Positions 15,564 to 23,635 of a stretch of 64,000 nt of DNA are shown here, one piece after another. Each line of letters starts with the position of its first letter. Within the stretch, counting starts at the first letter, position 1. The notes under the pieces were generated by a model. That model did no database searches, was not told the DNA's origin, and saw nothing but the letters and a program-made list of their open reading frames with translations. Source of the stretch: Mucilaginibacter celer (GTDB lineage Bacteria > Bacteroidota > Bacteroidia > Sphingobacteriales > Sphingobacteriaceae); assembly GCF_003576455.2 (NCBI RefSeq), contig NZ_CP032869.1:248001-312000 (forward strand), written 5' to 3'. Position numbers and translations under genes: made by a program.

Positions 15564-16796
15564 TTAAACACTAATTTTTGCCGAATCATTTTCGGGGTTA
15601 CGTACCTTATTTCTGATCAGGAAATCAGATTTACGGATATAATGGTTAAGCGGTTCCTCAATCAGTTTAAACAGCGTAATTGAAATGACATTTAAAACGA
15701 TGAACGCGTATAAAAGGTTTAAACTATCGTACTCAAATGGCGAATGCCAATCTACACCCCACTTATCATATAATTCGAAAACATAATCGTTAAGGCTGTT
15801 CATGCCCTCGTGTATAAAGTTGTACATATAACCCAGGTGAATGAGGTAAAATATGTACGAGCTTTTGCCCAGCAACTCGATAAAGGGATGTGACAGGAAC
15901 TTTTTTAGCAACGTGGTTTCGGTCAATAAGCCGTAAAAGAATACAGCTATAGAAATGGCCAGCAAATAATTGTTGGTTGCAATGCCCCACGGGTTATGCA
16001 AACCAGCCTCGTAACCTTGCGGAATAGGAAGGGTTGACATGATCCATACACAAAAAAAGATCAATCCGAAACCAAGGTAGGTGAACTTTTTTTTGCTGCT
16101 GCCATCAAGCTTTTGTTTACGAACGATTAAAGCCAGCTGGATACCCGCAAAAAACTCAAAACATCTACCTAAAAAGGTATACAACATCATGAAAGTGAAA
16201 TTCCCGAAGAAACCAAACCAATCAATATGGCTAAATATCAGCACCAGCAAAACGCCCAAACCGGTAACCGCAACGGGCTGGATATAAAACTTTTTGTATT
16301 TGGTAGCGATAAGGAAAATAAACGGCGCCGAAAAATAAAAACATTCCTCAACGGTAAGTGACCAGCCCTGGGCTATGCCGGTAAACTTAAACTGATCAAA
16401 AAATCCCCGGAGAAAAACAATATTCAACCCAAACATCACAGCCGGATTCTGCCCTGCCGTAACCGTTTGGTTTTGCGTAAAATGATAAGCAATAAACGCA
16501 CCTACGGTGAGTATAGCGTACATGGGGTAAATACGCGCCACCCGGTTTTTAAGGTATTGCTTAAACCAATCTTTAGTAAGCTTAAAACTATCAAAGTACC
16601 TGAAAGCGATTAAAAAACCCGAAAGCACGAAGAAAATGGTTACCCCGATATGGAACTCGTTGAAGAAGCGTTGCACAGAATGGGGAAATTTTTCATCAAA
16701 CACATAAGCAAAATGAGATATGAAAACCAGGTATGCAGCCATCGCCCTAACACCGGTTAAAGCAGGAATGTAATTAGATTGTGCTCGTTGTGACAA
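15564..16796 (-). CDS. membrane O-acyltransferase (acyltransferase 3 / OafA family)
   Basis: This 410-residue integral membrane protein has about ten spans. The family N-terminus IPALTGVRAMAAYLVFISH carries the conserved Arg and His, and FFVLSGFLI follows in span 2. Family members transfer acetyl or other acyl groups from the cytoplasm to surface polysaccharides, lipid A parts or antibiotics. The only start codon that keeps the conserved N-terminus is TTG at 16796; an in-frame TAA lies five codons upstream. It is the first gene of the operon with two acetyl esterases and a barrel, which hints at a cycle of acetylation and deacetylation of one surface glycan. Confidence 0.85.
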   Translation of the reverse strand: MSQRAQSNYIPALTGVRAMAAYLVFISHFAYVFDEKFPHSVQRFFNEFHIGVTIFFVLSGFLIAFRYFDSFKLTKDWFKQYLKNRVARIYPMYAILTVGAFIAYHFTQNQTVTAGQNPAVMFGLNIVFLRGFFDQFKFTGIAQGWSLTVEECFYFSAPFIFLIATKYKKFYIQPVAVTGLGVLLVLIFSHIDWFGFFGNFTFMMLYTFLGRCFEFFAGIQLALIVRKQKLDGSSKKKFTYLGFGLIFFCVWIMSTLPIPQGYEAGLHNPWGIATNNYLLAISIAVFFYGLLTETTLLKKFLSHPFIELLGKSSYIFYLIHLGYMYNFIHEGMNSLNDYVFELYDKWGVDWHSPFEYDSLNLLYAFIVLNVISITLFKLIEEPLNHYIRKSDFLIRNKVRNPENDSAKISV

Positions 16797-16952
16797 AACA
16801 GACGTATTTTAACTTTTAGATCAATTTAATTATACGAAAATAATTGCAAAATGGATACCAATGTTTAAGAAGTGACGGTTGTTAGTGGCAGGAGTTAGTT
16901 GCGGTGGCAGTTTTTATTGGCAGGGGGATTTGCTTATTCGTTAAACGTTTTT

Positions 16953-17059
16953 GTCTGAATCAGAATTTACAGAATTTGAGAATTAACAGAATAGAATGGA
17001 AAATCAAAACAGACAGGTAATTCTGAAAATTTTAAAATTCTGTAAATTCTGATTCAGAT
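16953..17059. repeat. palindromic repeat, GTCTGAATCAGA family, copy 2
   Basis: The 24-base arms 16953-16976 and 17036-17059 are inverted copies; the left arm differs from that of copy 1 (161-184) at a single base. It sits at the 3' end of the radical SAM gene. The other bases of this 292-base gap (16797-16952) hold no visible gene. Confidence 0.75.
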
Positions 17060-17088
17060 AATTTATGGAACAGAAAAAAAAATCCTGC

Positions 17089-18054
17089 CTATCCTAAAAA
17101 TCCTCCCAAATCCCGGTTCAGACTACTTCCCTGCACCACGCCTCTGCTCAAAATCCTCTGATCAATATAATACTGAATCTCTGATTTTTTTAATCCCCAG
17201 TTTGGAGCAATGAGCAGCTCGCGGTCACTGAGGCCGAAGAGGCGCTGGATTACGATATCCGGGCGTACAAGCGGGAGCAGTTCGCACAAAAAGTCGGCAT
17301 ATTCATCAATGCCGAAGAGGTGGAATGGTTCGCGTTTGTATTTTACGCCCATTACCGAGCCTTCAACAATATGCAGGTGGTGGAATTTTACAAATTTTAT
17401 CTGCGGAAAACGGTTTATCTCGTCGGCATATTTCAGCATCATTTCTTTAGTTTCCCAGGGGAAGCCGAAGATGGTGTGCACGCAAATATCCAGTTTGGAG
17501 TTCTCAACCAATTTAAGGGCTTTTATCAGCTCTTCGTGGCTGCAGCCGCGGTTGATCTGGCTCAGGGTATCGTTATAGATGCTTTCCATGCCCATTTCAA
17601 GGTCGACATCAAAGCGGTCGGTATAGCTTTCCAACAGAGCTATCTTTTCGGCGTCGATGCAATCGGGGCGGGTACCTACCGATAGGCCTACAATATCTTC
17701 GGTGCCGTAGCTTAGCGCCTCATCATACAGCATTTTAAGGTAATGCGCCGGAGCGTATGTATTGGTATTGGGCTGAAAGTAAATGATAAACTTATCGGCC
17801 TTGTTGCCTTTACGGGCACGCTCCATCCCTTCTTCAACCTGCTGCCTCACCGTTGGTGCGTTCCTGCTAACCGATGGCGTAAACGAATCAACATTACAAT
17901 AAGTACAACCACCATACCCCTTAGATCCATCGCGGTTAGGGCAGGTAAAGCCGCCGTCAACAATTACTTTAAACACACGATGGCCTTTGTATTTTTCTTT
18001 AAGCCATGGCCCGTAATTGTTATAGCCTTTTTCCCAGGTTGTTATTGTTTGCAT
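17089..18054 (-). CDS. TIGR01212-family radical SAM protein (YhcC-like)
   Basis: This 321-residue protein has the family's cluster motif Cys38-x11-Cys50-x2-Cys53 within FTCPNRDGSKGYGGCTYC, which would bind the [4Fe-4S] cluster used to cleave S-adenosylmethionine. Further family segments are YFQPNTNTYAP, VGLSVGTRPDC, and DLEMGMESIYNDTL in the middle, and HHLHIVEGS near the C-terminus. Length is normal. The family is widespread (YhcC in Escherichia coli), but its substrate is poorly defined. It is a single gene with an exact -7 box upstream. Confidence 0.9.
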   Translation of the reverse strand: MQTITTWEKGYNNYGPWLKEKYKGHRVFKVIVDGGFTCPNRDGSKGYGGCTYCNVDSFTPSVSRNAPTVRQQVEEGMERARKGNKADKFIIYFQPNTNTYAPAHYLKMLYDEALSYGTEDIVGLSVGTRPDCIDAEKIALLESYTDRFDVDLEMGMESIYNDTLSQINRGCSHEELIKALKLVENSKLDICVHTIFGFPWETKEMMLKYADEINRFPQIKFVKFHHLHIVEGSVMGVKYKREPFHLFGIDEYADFLCELLPLVRPDIVIQRLFGLSDRELLIAPNWGLKKSEIQYYIDQRILSRGVVQGSSLNRDLGGFLG

Positions 18055-18077
18055 TTACTGATTATGTTGATTGGGGT

Positions 18078-18089
18078 GATTACACCGAT
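18078..18089. repeat. GATTACACCGAT motif
   Basis: This 12-base string is the reverse complement of a motif repeated twice at 62238-62249 and 62258-62269. All copies are intergenic, so it may be a worn piece of a dispersed repeat. Confidence 0.3.
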
Positions 18090-18113
18090 TTGGTGATTTT
18101 GCCTATCAGGGTG

Positions 18114-18121
18114 CAAAGATA
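18114..18121 (-). promoter_or_regulatory. -7 box for the radical SAM gene
   Basis: On the minus strand this reads TATCTTTG, an exact TAnnTTTG match, about 60 bases upstream of the ATG at 18054. No clear -33 TTTG is present. Confidence 0.5.
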
Positions 18122-18146
18122 GTGATTTTTAGGGAAGTGGTGTTGG

Positions 18147-18265
18147 GAGAGCTTAGCGTGTGGGGGGCTGGTGGCGCGTGTGCTGGCAAAAGGAGATTGG
18201 TATGTTGTTGAGCTAAGCATGCGGGGCACACGCGGCACGCGTGCGGCAGCAGGGGGATTATTTTA
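18147..18265. repeat. imperfect tandem repeat, GC-rich
   Basis: Two diverged copies of a unit of about 55 bases start with GAGCTTAGCGTGTGGGG and GAGCTAAGCATGCGGGG and continue through GGCGCGTGTGCTGGC and GGCACGCGTGCGGCAGC. The block is far richer in G and C than its surroundings and encodes nothing visible. Confidence 0.6.
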
Positions 18266-18290
18266 TTAGTAAGTAATTAATTCTTTAGCA

Positions 18291-18321
18291 TTGACAAACG
18301 CCTGTTGATAAAGTATATTTA
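18291..18321 (+). promoter_or_regulatory. -33/-7 promoter for the proline-rich small ORF
   Basis: TTG at 18291-18293, a 20-base spacer and TATATTTA (18314-18321; one mismatch to TAnnTTTG) form a promoter whose -7 box ends 5 bases before the ATG. The transcript would be leaderless or nearly so. Confidence 0.45.
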
Positions 18322-18326
18322 CAAAT

Positions 18327-18443
18327 ATGACTAATAATTATAATAAACCAGAAAAGCCTTTGATTACGGAACCTAAACCAAAGAAACCTTTGATTACGGA
18401 ACCTGTTCTACCCAAACCGGGAAAAAAAATAATCAAGGATTAA
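18327..18443 (+). CDS. proline-rich 38-residue peptide with tandem KPLITEP repeat
   Basis: ATG 18327 to TAA 18441-18443 gives 38 residues: a short Asn-rich head, two copies of KPLITEP separated by KPK, then a basic end with KPGKKII. There is no signal peptide and no Cys. A promoter-like pair lies directly upstream, and a hairpin follows at 18597. The repeat may be purely DNA-level, but both copies stay in frame with differing third bases nearby. I do not recognise a family. It lies next to the peptidase pair and could be a small secreted-free or ribosomally made peptide; no maturation genes are adjacent. Confidence 0.4.
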   Translation: MTNNYNKPEKPLITEPKPKKPLITEPVLPKPGKKIIKD

Positions 18444-18596
18444 CATTTAACTTTATCGTGTTTCCGTAGAGGCGGCCACCGTACAGCAGTCATAGTTTAT
18501 GGACGCTGCCAAGCTTTGTCCGTAGTGCTAAGTATTGAATCTGCCTGCGGGACAAGGCGAAAAAAAATCGCCAATTTGAATTTCTTGCCTAAATAG

Positions 18597-18629
18597 AGAG
18601 GCTGTATCGTGATGTATTATACAGCCTCT
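18597..18629. terminator. hairpin AGAGGCTGTAT / ATACAGCCTCT
   Basis: An 11-base perfect stem with an 11-base loop lies between the plus-strand small ORF and the minus-strand 71-residue gene. Only a short T run (TTTG) follows on the plus strand, so it may be a weak terminator for either or both. Bases 18444-18596 show no gene. Confidence 0.5.
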
Positions 18630-18689
18630 TTGTAACGATGAATTAGTTAATTAAAGCGTGACTTTTGGTTGGTTCAAAATCGTTCAATC

Positions 18690-18905
18690 TTATTTACTTG
18701 CTTTTCGTTTTGTTTTTTTATTTTTTTGATCAACAAAGTTTCCCATTAAGTCGATGGAAGAATATGAAGAAGGAGAGGCTGTAGTAAGCTTTTCGTTTAA
18801 GCACCTCGTGCTTTCCGATTCCCAAAAAAAATTATCATGTCCATTGGGAGGAGATAAATAAGTAGCGGAATTTCCGCTTGTTATTTTAAAAAATGTTGTT
18901 GCCAT
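18690..18905 (-). CDS. 71-residue uncharacterised protein paired with the peptidase
   Basis: This small soluble protein begins MATTFFKITSGN, has a Ser/Thr-rich middle (LTTASPSSYSSID) and a strongly basic tail (DQKNKKTKRKASK). No signal peptide, membrane span or known domain is visible. It starts 10 bases after the stop of the trypsin-like peptidase gene on the same strand, so the two are probably one transcript. Because of that pairing it could be a substrate, an inhibitor or an adaptor of the peptidase. The tail is of the kind that binds nucleic acid or membrane, but that is inference. Confidence 0.6.
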   Translation of the reverse strand: MATTFFKITSGNSATYLSPPNGHDNFFWESESTRCLNEKLTTASPSSYSSIDLMGNFVDQKNKKTKRKASK

Positions 18906-18915
18906 AAAATGTTGT

Positions 18916-19794
18916 TTAGGATAGGTTATATTTAATGTTTTTTTCGTTTAATAATCCTATTATTGTTTCTGCGTGGACACCCCAACCTGCGTGTAAATAT
19001 TGATTTGCCAGGTACTCTGATTCTTTTGTTTTGATGTTTTGATTGCCGAATTCAAGCCTATAATGTCTTGTTTGACTTTGAATTGCCCATATATTACCAT
19101 CTGTATCAAAAGTGGGACCACCACTTTGTCCCTTTAAGCCCGGTGATGATGTTTCAACAAATTTAAGTGGGTATTGGTTTCCATTACTTGGAATTACAAC
19201 TTGCCGTGTATAAATTCCTTCTAAAGGAAAGAAAGGAACTGGTACACTTCCGGGTGGCAAGCTAAAACTATTAGTTGCCTCATCAAAAGAAGGTTCAATT
19301 GCATGGAAAGGGAATCCCAATTTACAAAGGCTTGAGCCAGGTTGCATTTGTTGTTGCGGATTTTTAAATTTCGGATATGTAGGCACTGATTTAGGATTGA
19401 AGTTTAGAAGTTGACCGACAGCCAAATCAACATTTTGTATTCCATGTATTACAGGTGCCAGGATAACATTGTCAAAGCCAAACCAGGAAGACGAATTTGT
19501 TATCATATCGGGTTGTAACTTGATTTGATTCAATTGAGTCATTTTAACGTGTTTTTTCAACGTTTCGTTGTGCTCTATTTCTTTTCGCTTCTGTACAGTT
19601 TCCGCATATAATTGACCAGCGTGACTAAGTTCTAAAATGTTCTGAATAATATGCCATGCCGTAACGAACCACCCATCTTCATTAATTATAACAAAAGAGC
19701 CGATGCCGGAATTACATTTTCCATTATGTTTTTTTGAAGAGATGATTACCGGTTTCGTAAATCCCTTTGCCAAGTCACATGCTGATGCAAACAT
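18916..19794 (-). CDS. trypsin-like serine peptidase (S1 family)
   Basis: This 292-residue protein has the elements of the chymotrypsin fold: IGSFVIINEDGWFVTAWH with catalytic His48, NVDLAVG with Asp123, and the oxyanion/nucleophile segment KGQSGGPTFD with Ser224. An insert rich in charged residues (about 55-100) separates His and Asp. There is no signal peptide, so a cytosolic role is likely, unlike HtrA/DegP, and no PDZ domain follows. It leads a two-gene unit with a 71-residue protein. Stand-alone cytosolic trypsin-like peptidases in accessory regions often belong to conflict or regulatory systems, but no partner typical of a known system is seen. Confidence 0.75.
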   Translation of the reverse strand: MFASACDLAKGFTKPVIISSKKHNGKCNSGIGSFVIINEDGWFVTAWHIIQNILELSHAGQLYAETVQKRKEIEHNETLKKHVKMTQLNQIKLQPDMITNSSSWFGFDNVILAPVIHGIQNVDLAVGQLLNFNPKSVPTYPKFKNPQQQMQPGSSLCKLGFPFHAIEPSFDEATNSFSLPPGSVPVPFFPLEGIYTRQVVIPSNGNQYPLKFVETSSPGLKGQSGGPTFDTDGNIWAIQSQTRHYRLEFGNQNIKTKESEYLANQYLHAGWGVHAETIIGLLNEKNIKYNLS

Positions 19795-20025
19795 TTAAAA
19801 TTGTATTTTTCTTAAAAACGTCGCGTAATTTACAATTTTATTTTATCGTACAACGTTGAAATGTAAACAATTATAAAGAAAATATGTCAATGTTTTGTTT
19901 AAACTAAAACTCAGACGTTTTTGTGTTTAATTTAGATAGTACAATATAGAATACAAAGCGTCGTCGAAGACTAAGGAGCATTTTGAAGCTTATAATATCA
20001 TTGCAAACAGTATCCAGACGTCGCC

Positions 20026-20366
20026 TTAAAGATACAATTCCCCAAATTGCATTTGCCGAGCTTCGCGTTCGCGTTCCATCTCCATCCATTTGTCCGCGTG
20101 GCAAAGGGTAAACATATCGGGTGTATTTTCAGGATCGTCGCGCCTCGTGGGTATCATCTTTCGGTTACCTTGTGTGCCGACTCGAAGATATTGTCTTTGA
20201 TAATCTGCACTATCAATGTACTTCGTAAGTTTTTAAAATGACATGCTTACTCAATCCCGCTTGTGTATTTGTTTGCTCTCTTCGTAGTACTGGTGCGGGC
20301 GGAAAGTTCAAATTTACCTTTGGATACCGGCAATAATGGTGGCACTATTTTGTCAGTATCTCCAGA
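20026..20366 (-). pseudogene. possible remnant coding region in the gene-poor stretch
   Basis: Two short open stretches on the minus strand look protein-like. One runs from 20232 to a TAA at 20026-20028 and contains an ATG-started 43-residue end (from 20157) with DDPENTP and a charged helix MEMEREREARQM. The other runs from 20366 to a TAA at 20247-20249 and ends with KGKFELSARTSTTK. Neither has a clear start or promoter, and stops or shifts separate them. I read them as decayed pieces of one or two lost genes, with low certainty. The rest of 19795-20608 holds no other feature I can support. Confidence 0.3.
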
Positions 20367-20608
20367 CTAATGTTTCGGCCTCAATAAAGTCACAAAAAAT
20401 CATCAAAATATCGGTTGAAGGCACCGAAAGGCATCAGCGCAATAATTGCAAAATATAGCATTTGAAGTTTAACTCTTTGATTATTGGATATTTGATTTGT
20501 TTTGGTTAGAAAGTAAAAATGTAAGAATTTGGCGGTTTCGGAAAATTACCGTTCGGCGTATTTCGTATTAAAAAAGGTACAACTGCTGCTTTTCAAAAAA
20601 ATGGCAAA

Positions 20609-21127
20609 TCAGCAATTTTGGTTTTTTTGCCGGAAGTCAAAATTCCGAAAGACCTCATTCGTCACCAACGAAGGATGCAACCCCAACACCACCCTTGTCT
20701 GCAACACCATCCCTATCGCCAAACAAATCAACCATCCAATAAACCATTTAACAGATAACCCGGTAACATACACCGCCCTAAAGCACAGCACCGTCATCAC
20801 AAACAAAGCCAAAAATACAGGATAGGTGAACTGCTGCCAGCTGCCGATAGGTAGGTGCCGGGTAATAAAAACAGTAAGCAGCATACAGGTACCGGTAAAG
20901 CAGGCAAAACCTACGCGCCTTATAAATACCCATTTGTTGCGTTTTAGCAGCCATATAGCCGCTATCACCATTGCGGCCCATTTAAATACTGATACAAAAT
21001 TGGCTAATACAATGGTTAGTGGCGAGGCGATATACCCAAACTTCATCCCGATAAACCAGGCGGTTATCAATCCCGAAATGGCAAAGTAAATAATAGCAAA
21101 AATGGCATTGCGGGTGTTAGCGTGCAT
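20609..21127 (-). CDS. uncharacterised integral membrane protein
   Basis: This 172-residue protein has about five predicted spans (roughly residues 8-28, 35-62, 70-90, 95-118 and 124-148), with positively charged loops such as LLKRNKW and RRVGF between them. The C-terminal tail after about residue 150 is soluble. I do not recognise a family. It is a single gene, 58 bases upstream of a palindromic repeat and about 150 bases after metK on the same strand. Confidence 0.6.
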   Translation of the reverse strand: MHANTRNAIFAIIYFAISGLITAWFIGMKFGYIASPLTIVLANFVSVFKWAAMVIAAIWLLKRNKWVFIRRVGFACFTGTCMLLTVFITRHLPIGSWQQFTYPVFLALFVMTVLCFRAVYVTGLSVKWFIGWLICLAIGMVLQTRVVLGLHPSLVTNEVFRNFDFRQKNQNC

Positions 21128-21186
21128 TAAAAAATTGTGAAGGTGGTATTAGGCCATAAATTTATGTATTTATTTGAATTAAAAAA

Positions 21187-21272
21187 GCCCCTCCTAAATC
21201 CTCCCCGGGAGGGAGGACTTAAAAGGGGCAATGTCATTAAGTCTCCCCTACCGGGGGAGATTTAGAGGGGGC
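21187..21272. repeat. palindromic repeat, CCTCTAAATC family, copy 1
   Basis: The left arm 21187-21220 (starting GCCCCTCCTAAATCC) and right arm 21239-21272 (ending ATTTAGAGGGGGC) are long imperfect complements. A 34-base arm identical to the reverse complement of the right arm occurs at 63136-63169. It lies just after the metK stop and may help end transcription. Confidence 0.85.
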
Positions 21273-21278
21273 TGGTTA

Positions 21279-22529
21279 TTACAACCCGAAGGCAGTTTTC
21301 ACCTGCTCAACATAATCCAATTTCTCCCAGGTAAACAGTTCAACTTCGCGCTCAAGTTTGCCGCCGTCGTGGCCTACAAAGGTTTTAACAACAGTTTCGT
21401 TAGGGCGGCCGAAGTGACCGTAAGCTGCGGTTTCGCTATAAATTGGGTTGCGCAGTTTAAAGCGGGTTTCGATGGCGTAAGGAGTCATGTTAAAAATGCC
21501 TTCTACCTTTTTGGCAATGTCGCCGTCGTGCAGGTCAACTTTGGCAGTGCCGTAGGTGTTTACGTAAATACCCATTGGCTGGGCAACGCCAATTGCGTAC
21601 GATACCTGTACCAGTACCTCATCGCAAAGACCGGCAGCTACCAGGTTTTTGGCAATGTGACGGGTAGCGTAAGCAGCCGAGCGGTCAACCTTTGATGGGT
21701 CTTTACCCGAGAAGGCACCACCACCGTGCGCGCCTTTGCCACCGTAAGTATCCACAATAATTTTACGACCGGTTAAGCCGGTATCGCCATGCGGCCCGCC
21801 GATAACAAATTTACCGGTTGGGTTGATGTGATACTTAATATCGTCGTTAAAAAAATGTGCGTATTTAGGGTATTTAGCTTTAACACGGGGGATCAGGATG
21901 CTGATGATATCGGCGCTGATCTTGGCAAGCATAGCCTGTTCTTCGTCAAAATCATCGTGCTGGGTCGAGATCACAATGGCGTCGATGCGTTGTGGTTTGT
22001 TATCGTCGCTATATTCTAAAGTAACCTGCGATTTTGCGTCGGGACGCAGGTATTTGATCTCGTTGTTTTCGCGGCGGATGGCTGCCAGCTCAATTAATAA
22101 AGCGTGGGCAATATCCAGGGCCAGCGGCATGTAGTTGTCTGTTTCAACGGTGGCGTAGCCAAACATCATGCCCTGGTCGCCGGCGCCTTGTTCTTCTTTG
22201 GCTTTACGGTCAACGCCCTGGTTAATATCCGGCGATTGCTCGTGGATGGCCGATAGCACCCCGCACGAGCTGCCGTCAAACATATATTCGCCTTTGGTAT
22301 ACCCGATTTTGTTAATCACCTCGCGGGCAATTTTCTGTACATCCAGGTAGGCTTTTGATTTTACTTCGCCGGCTAAAATAACCTGGCCTGTGGTTACCAG
22401 CGTTTCGCAGGCAACTTTCGATTCGGCATCAAATGCTAAAAAATGATCAATCAGCGCGTCCGAGATCTGATCAGCTACTTTATCCGGGTGACCTTCTGAT
22501 ACGGACTCTGAAGTAAATAAATATGACAT
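21279..22529 (-). CDS. metK: S-adenosylmethionine synthase
   Basis: This 416-residue enzyme makes S-adenosylmethionine from methionine and ATP in the cytosol. Family motifs are complete: the N-terminal [22 protein letters not shown], the DQGMMFGYA signature in the middle, and the metal and potassium-binding segment [24 protein letters not shown] place the start at ATG 22529 because family members begin M-x-YLFTSES; the frame stays open 33 codons further up, but that extension is not conserved in type and runs into the riboswitch. The gene is divergent from a lipid kinase gene. Confidence 0.97.
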   Translation of the reverse strand: MSYLFTSESVSEGHPDKVADQISDALIDHFLAFDAESKVACETLVTTGQVILAGEVKSKAYLDVQKIAREVINKIGYTKGEYMFDGSSCGVLSAIHEQSPDINQGVDRKAKEEQGAGDQGMMFGYATVETDNYMPLALDIAHALLIELAAIRRENNEIKYLRPDAKSQVTLEYSDDNKPQRIDAIVISTQHDDFDEEQAMLAKISADIISILIPRVKAKYPKYAHFFNDDIKYHINPTGKFVIGGPHGDTGLTGRKIIVDTYGGKGAHGGGAFSGKDPSKVDRSAAYATRHIAKNLVAAGLCDEVLVQVSYAIGVAQPMGIYVNTYGTAKVDLHDGDIAKKVEGIFNMTPYAIETRFKLRNPIYSETAAYGHFGRPNETVVKTFVGHDGGKLEREVELFTWEKLDYVEQVKTAFGL

Positions 22530-22593
22530 AAAATTTAAATAAGTAAAATTATCTTCGACGGGAGGGTTTACGGGCGGATCGGGTGAAAAAAAG

Positions 22594-22670
22594 AAGCATG
22601 GTTTTAGCACTTTTTTACGTGGTTGCAATCCGGTTCCTGGTGTTCAGGAACATTAAATCAGTCCACATTC
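22594..22670 (-). promoter_or_regulatory. SAM-II-type riboswitch in the metK leader
   Basis: On the minus strand the leader contains, in order, GTGGAC, TGATTTAA, an inserted hairpin GTTCCTGaacaCCAGGAAC, CGGATTGCAA, CCACG and GTGCTAAAA. The TGATTTAA, TTGCAA and GCTAAA blocks and the flanking P1 pairing (GTGG with CCAC) match the conserved core of the SAM-II (metA-motif) aptamer, in which the ligand sits in an H-type pseudoknot. The extra hairpin between TGATTTAA and TTGCAA lengthens a loop. Position about 65 bases before the metK ATG fits feedback control by S-adenosylmethionine. Confidence 0.8.
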
Positions 22671-22714
22671 GGGCGGTAAAAATAAAACAAATTTCACAAA
22701 GCCGAAAATACATT

Positions 22715-22722
22715 TACTTTTG
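22715..22722 (+). promoter_or_regulatory. -7 box for the lipid kinase gene
   Basis: TACTTTTG matches TAnnTTTG exactly and lies 20 bases before the TTG start at 22743. No good -33 TTTG is seen. Confidence 0.5.
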
Positions 22723-22742
22723 AAGATTGAAATAATATATAG

Positions 22743-23630
22743 TTGAAACGGAAAGCGTTATTTATAATTAACCCAATTTCGGGCGGGAAGAAGAAGGACG
22801 GGGTGCCTGAACTGATTAATGAAACTATTGATGCCGGTACACTTGAGCCGGTTATAGCTTTTAGCGATGGCGTATCGCATGCACGGGTTATAGCCCGCGA
22901 GGCGATAGGCAACTTTGATATGGTGGTGGCAGTTGGCGGCGATGGTACGGTTAACGAAGTGGCATCGGCCATTGTAGGTACCGATACGGCTTTAGGTATA
23001 GTGCCCTTCGGTTCGGGAAACGGCCTTTCAAGGTTTTTAGGCATCCCGATGGATACCAAAGAAGCTATTAAAAACCTGGCACAGGGCAGGATGGAACTGA
23101 TCGATTCGGCCAGGATTAACGGGCAGGCCTTTTTCAATATGGCAGGGATGGGTTTCGATGCGCATATCAGCGAGGTTTTTTCGCACGGTAAAAAGCGTGG
23201 CTTTATCAGCTACATCCAATCGTCGATAAAGGAAGTGGTGAACTACCGGCCGCAAAACTATCACCTCGAGATTGATGGTAATCAATACGATTATGAGGCC
23301 TTTATGCTTAGCATCGCCAACTCATCGCAATATGGTAATAATGTGCATATTTCACCAAAAGCAAGCCTGCAGGATGGATTGCTTGATGTTTGTGTAATTA
23401 AACCCTTTCCTTTGTGGAGGTTTCCGGAAATGAGCATGCGCATGATGTTAAAGGCAACCGAAAGCTCAAAATACGTTAAAATTATCCGCGGCAGGCAAAT
23501 CAATATCAAACGCGAACATACCGGCCCTATTCACCTGGATGGCGAGCCGCAAATGGCCGGGGTAGGGGTGGATATTAATATCCTTCCGCACTCGTTAAAA
23601 GTTATAGTTGGTTCACAATATAAAAACTGA
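22743..23630 (+). CDS. diacylglycerol kinase-type lipid kinase (DAGK/YegS family)
   Basis: This 295-residue cytosolic protein has the DAGK catalytic domain: [13 protein letters not shown] at the N-terminus, [13 protein letters not shown] (ATP-binding loop), [15 protein letters not shown], and a C-terminal half with GMGFDAHIS and HLDGEP. Family members phosphorylate diacylglycerol or related lipids for phospholipid recycling. The start is TTG 22743: the in-frame codon before it is a stop, and the next Met would remove the conserved first strand. The following SUI1 gene begins 5 bases after the stop, so the two form an operon. The lipid substrate is unknown. Confidence 0.88.
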   Translation: MKRKALFIINPISGGKKKDGVPELINETIDAGTLEPVIAFSDGVSHARVIAREAIGNFDMVVAVGGDGTVNEVASAIVGTDTALGIVPFGSGNGLSRFLGIPMDTKEAIKNLAQGRMELIDSARINGQAFFNMAGMGFDAHISEVFSHGKKRGFISYIQSSIKEVVNYRPQNYHLEIDGNQYDYEAFMLSIANSSQYGNNVHISPKASLQDGLLDVCVIKPFPLWRFPEMSMRMMLKATESSKYVKIIRGRQINIKREHTGPIHLDGEPQMAGVGVDINILPHSLKVIVGSQYKN

Positions 23631-23635
23631 AAGCC

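Noticed and set aside
20047..20241. 64-residue plus-strand frame in the gene-poor region
   Set aside because: It is the antisense of the better minus-strand traces and has no start signal.
22530..22628. 33-codon upstream extension of metK
   Set aside because: It overlaps the SAM-II-like leader, and family members start at the M-x-YLFTSES segment.
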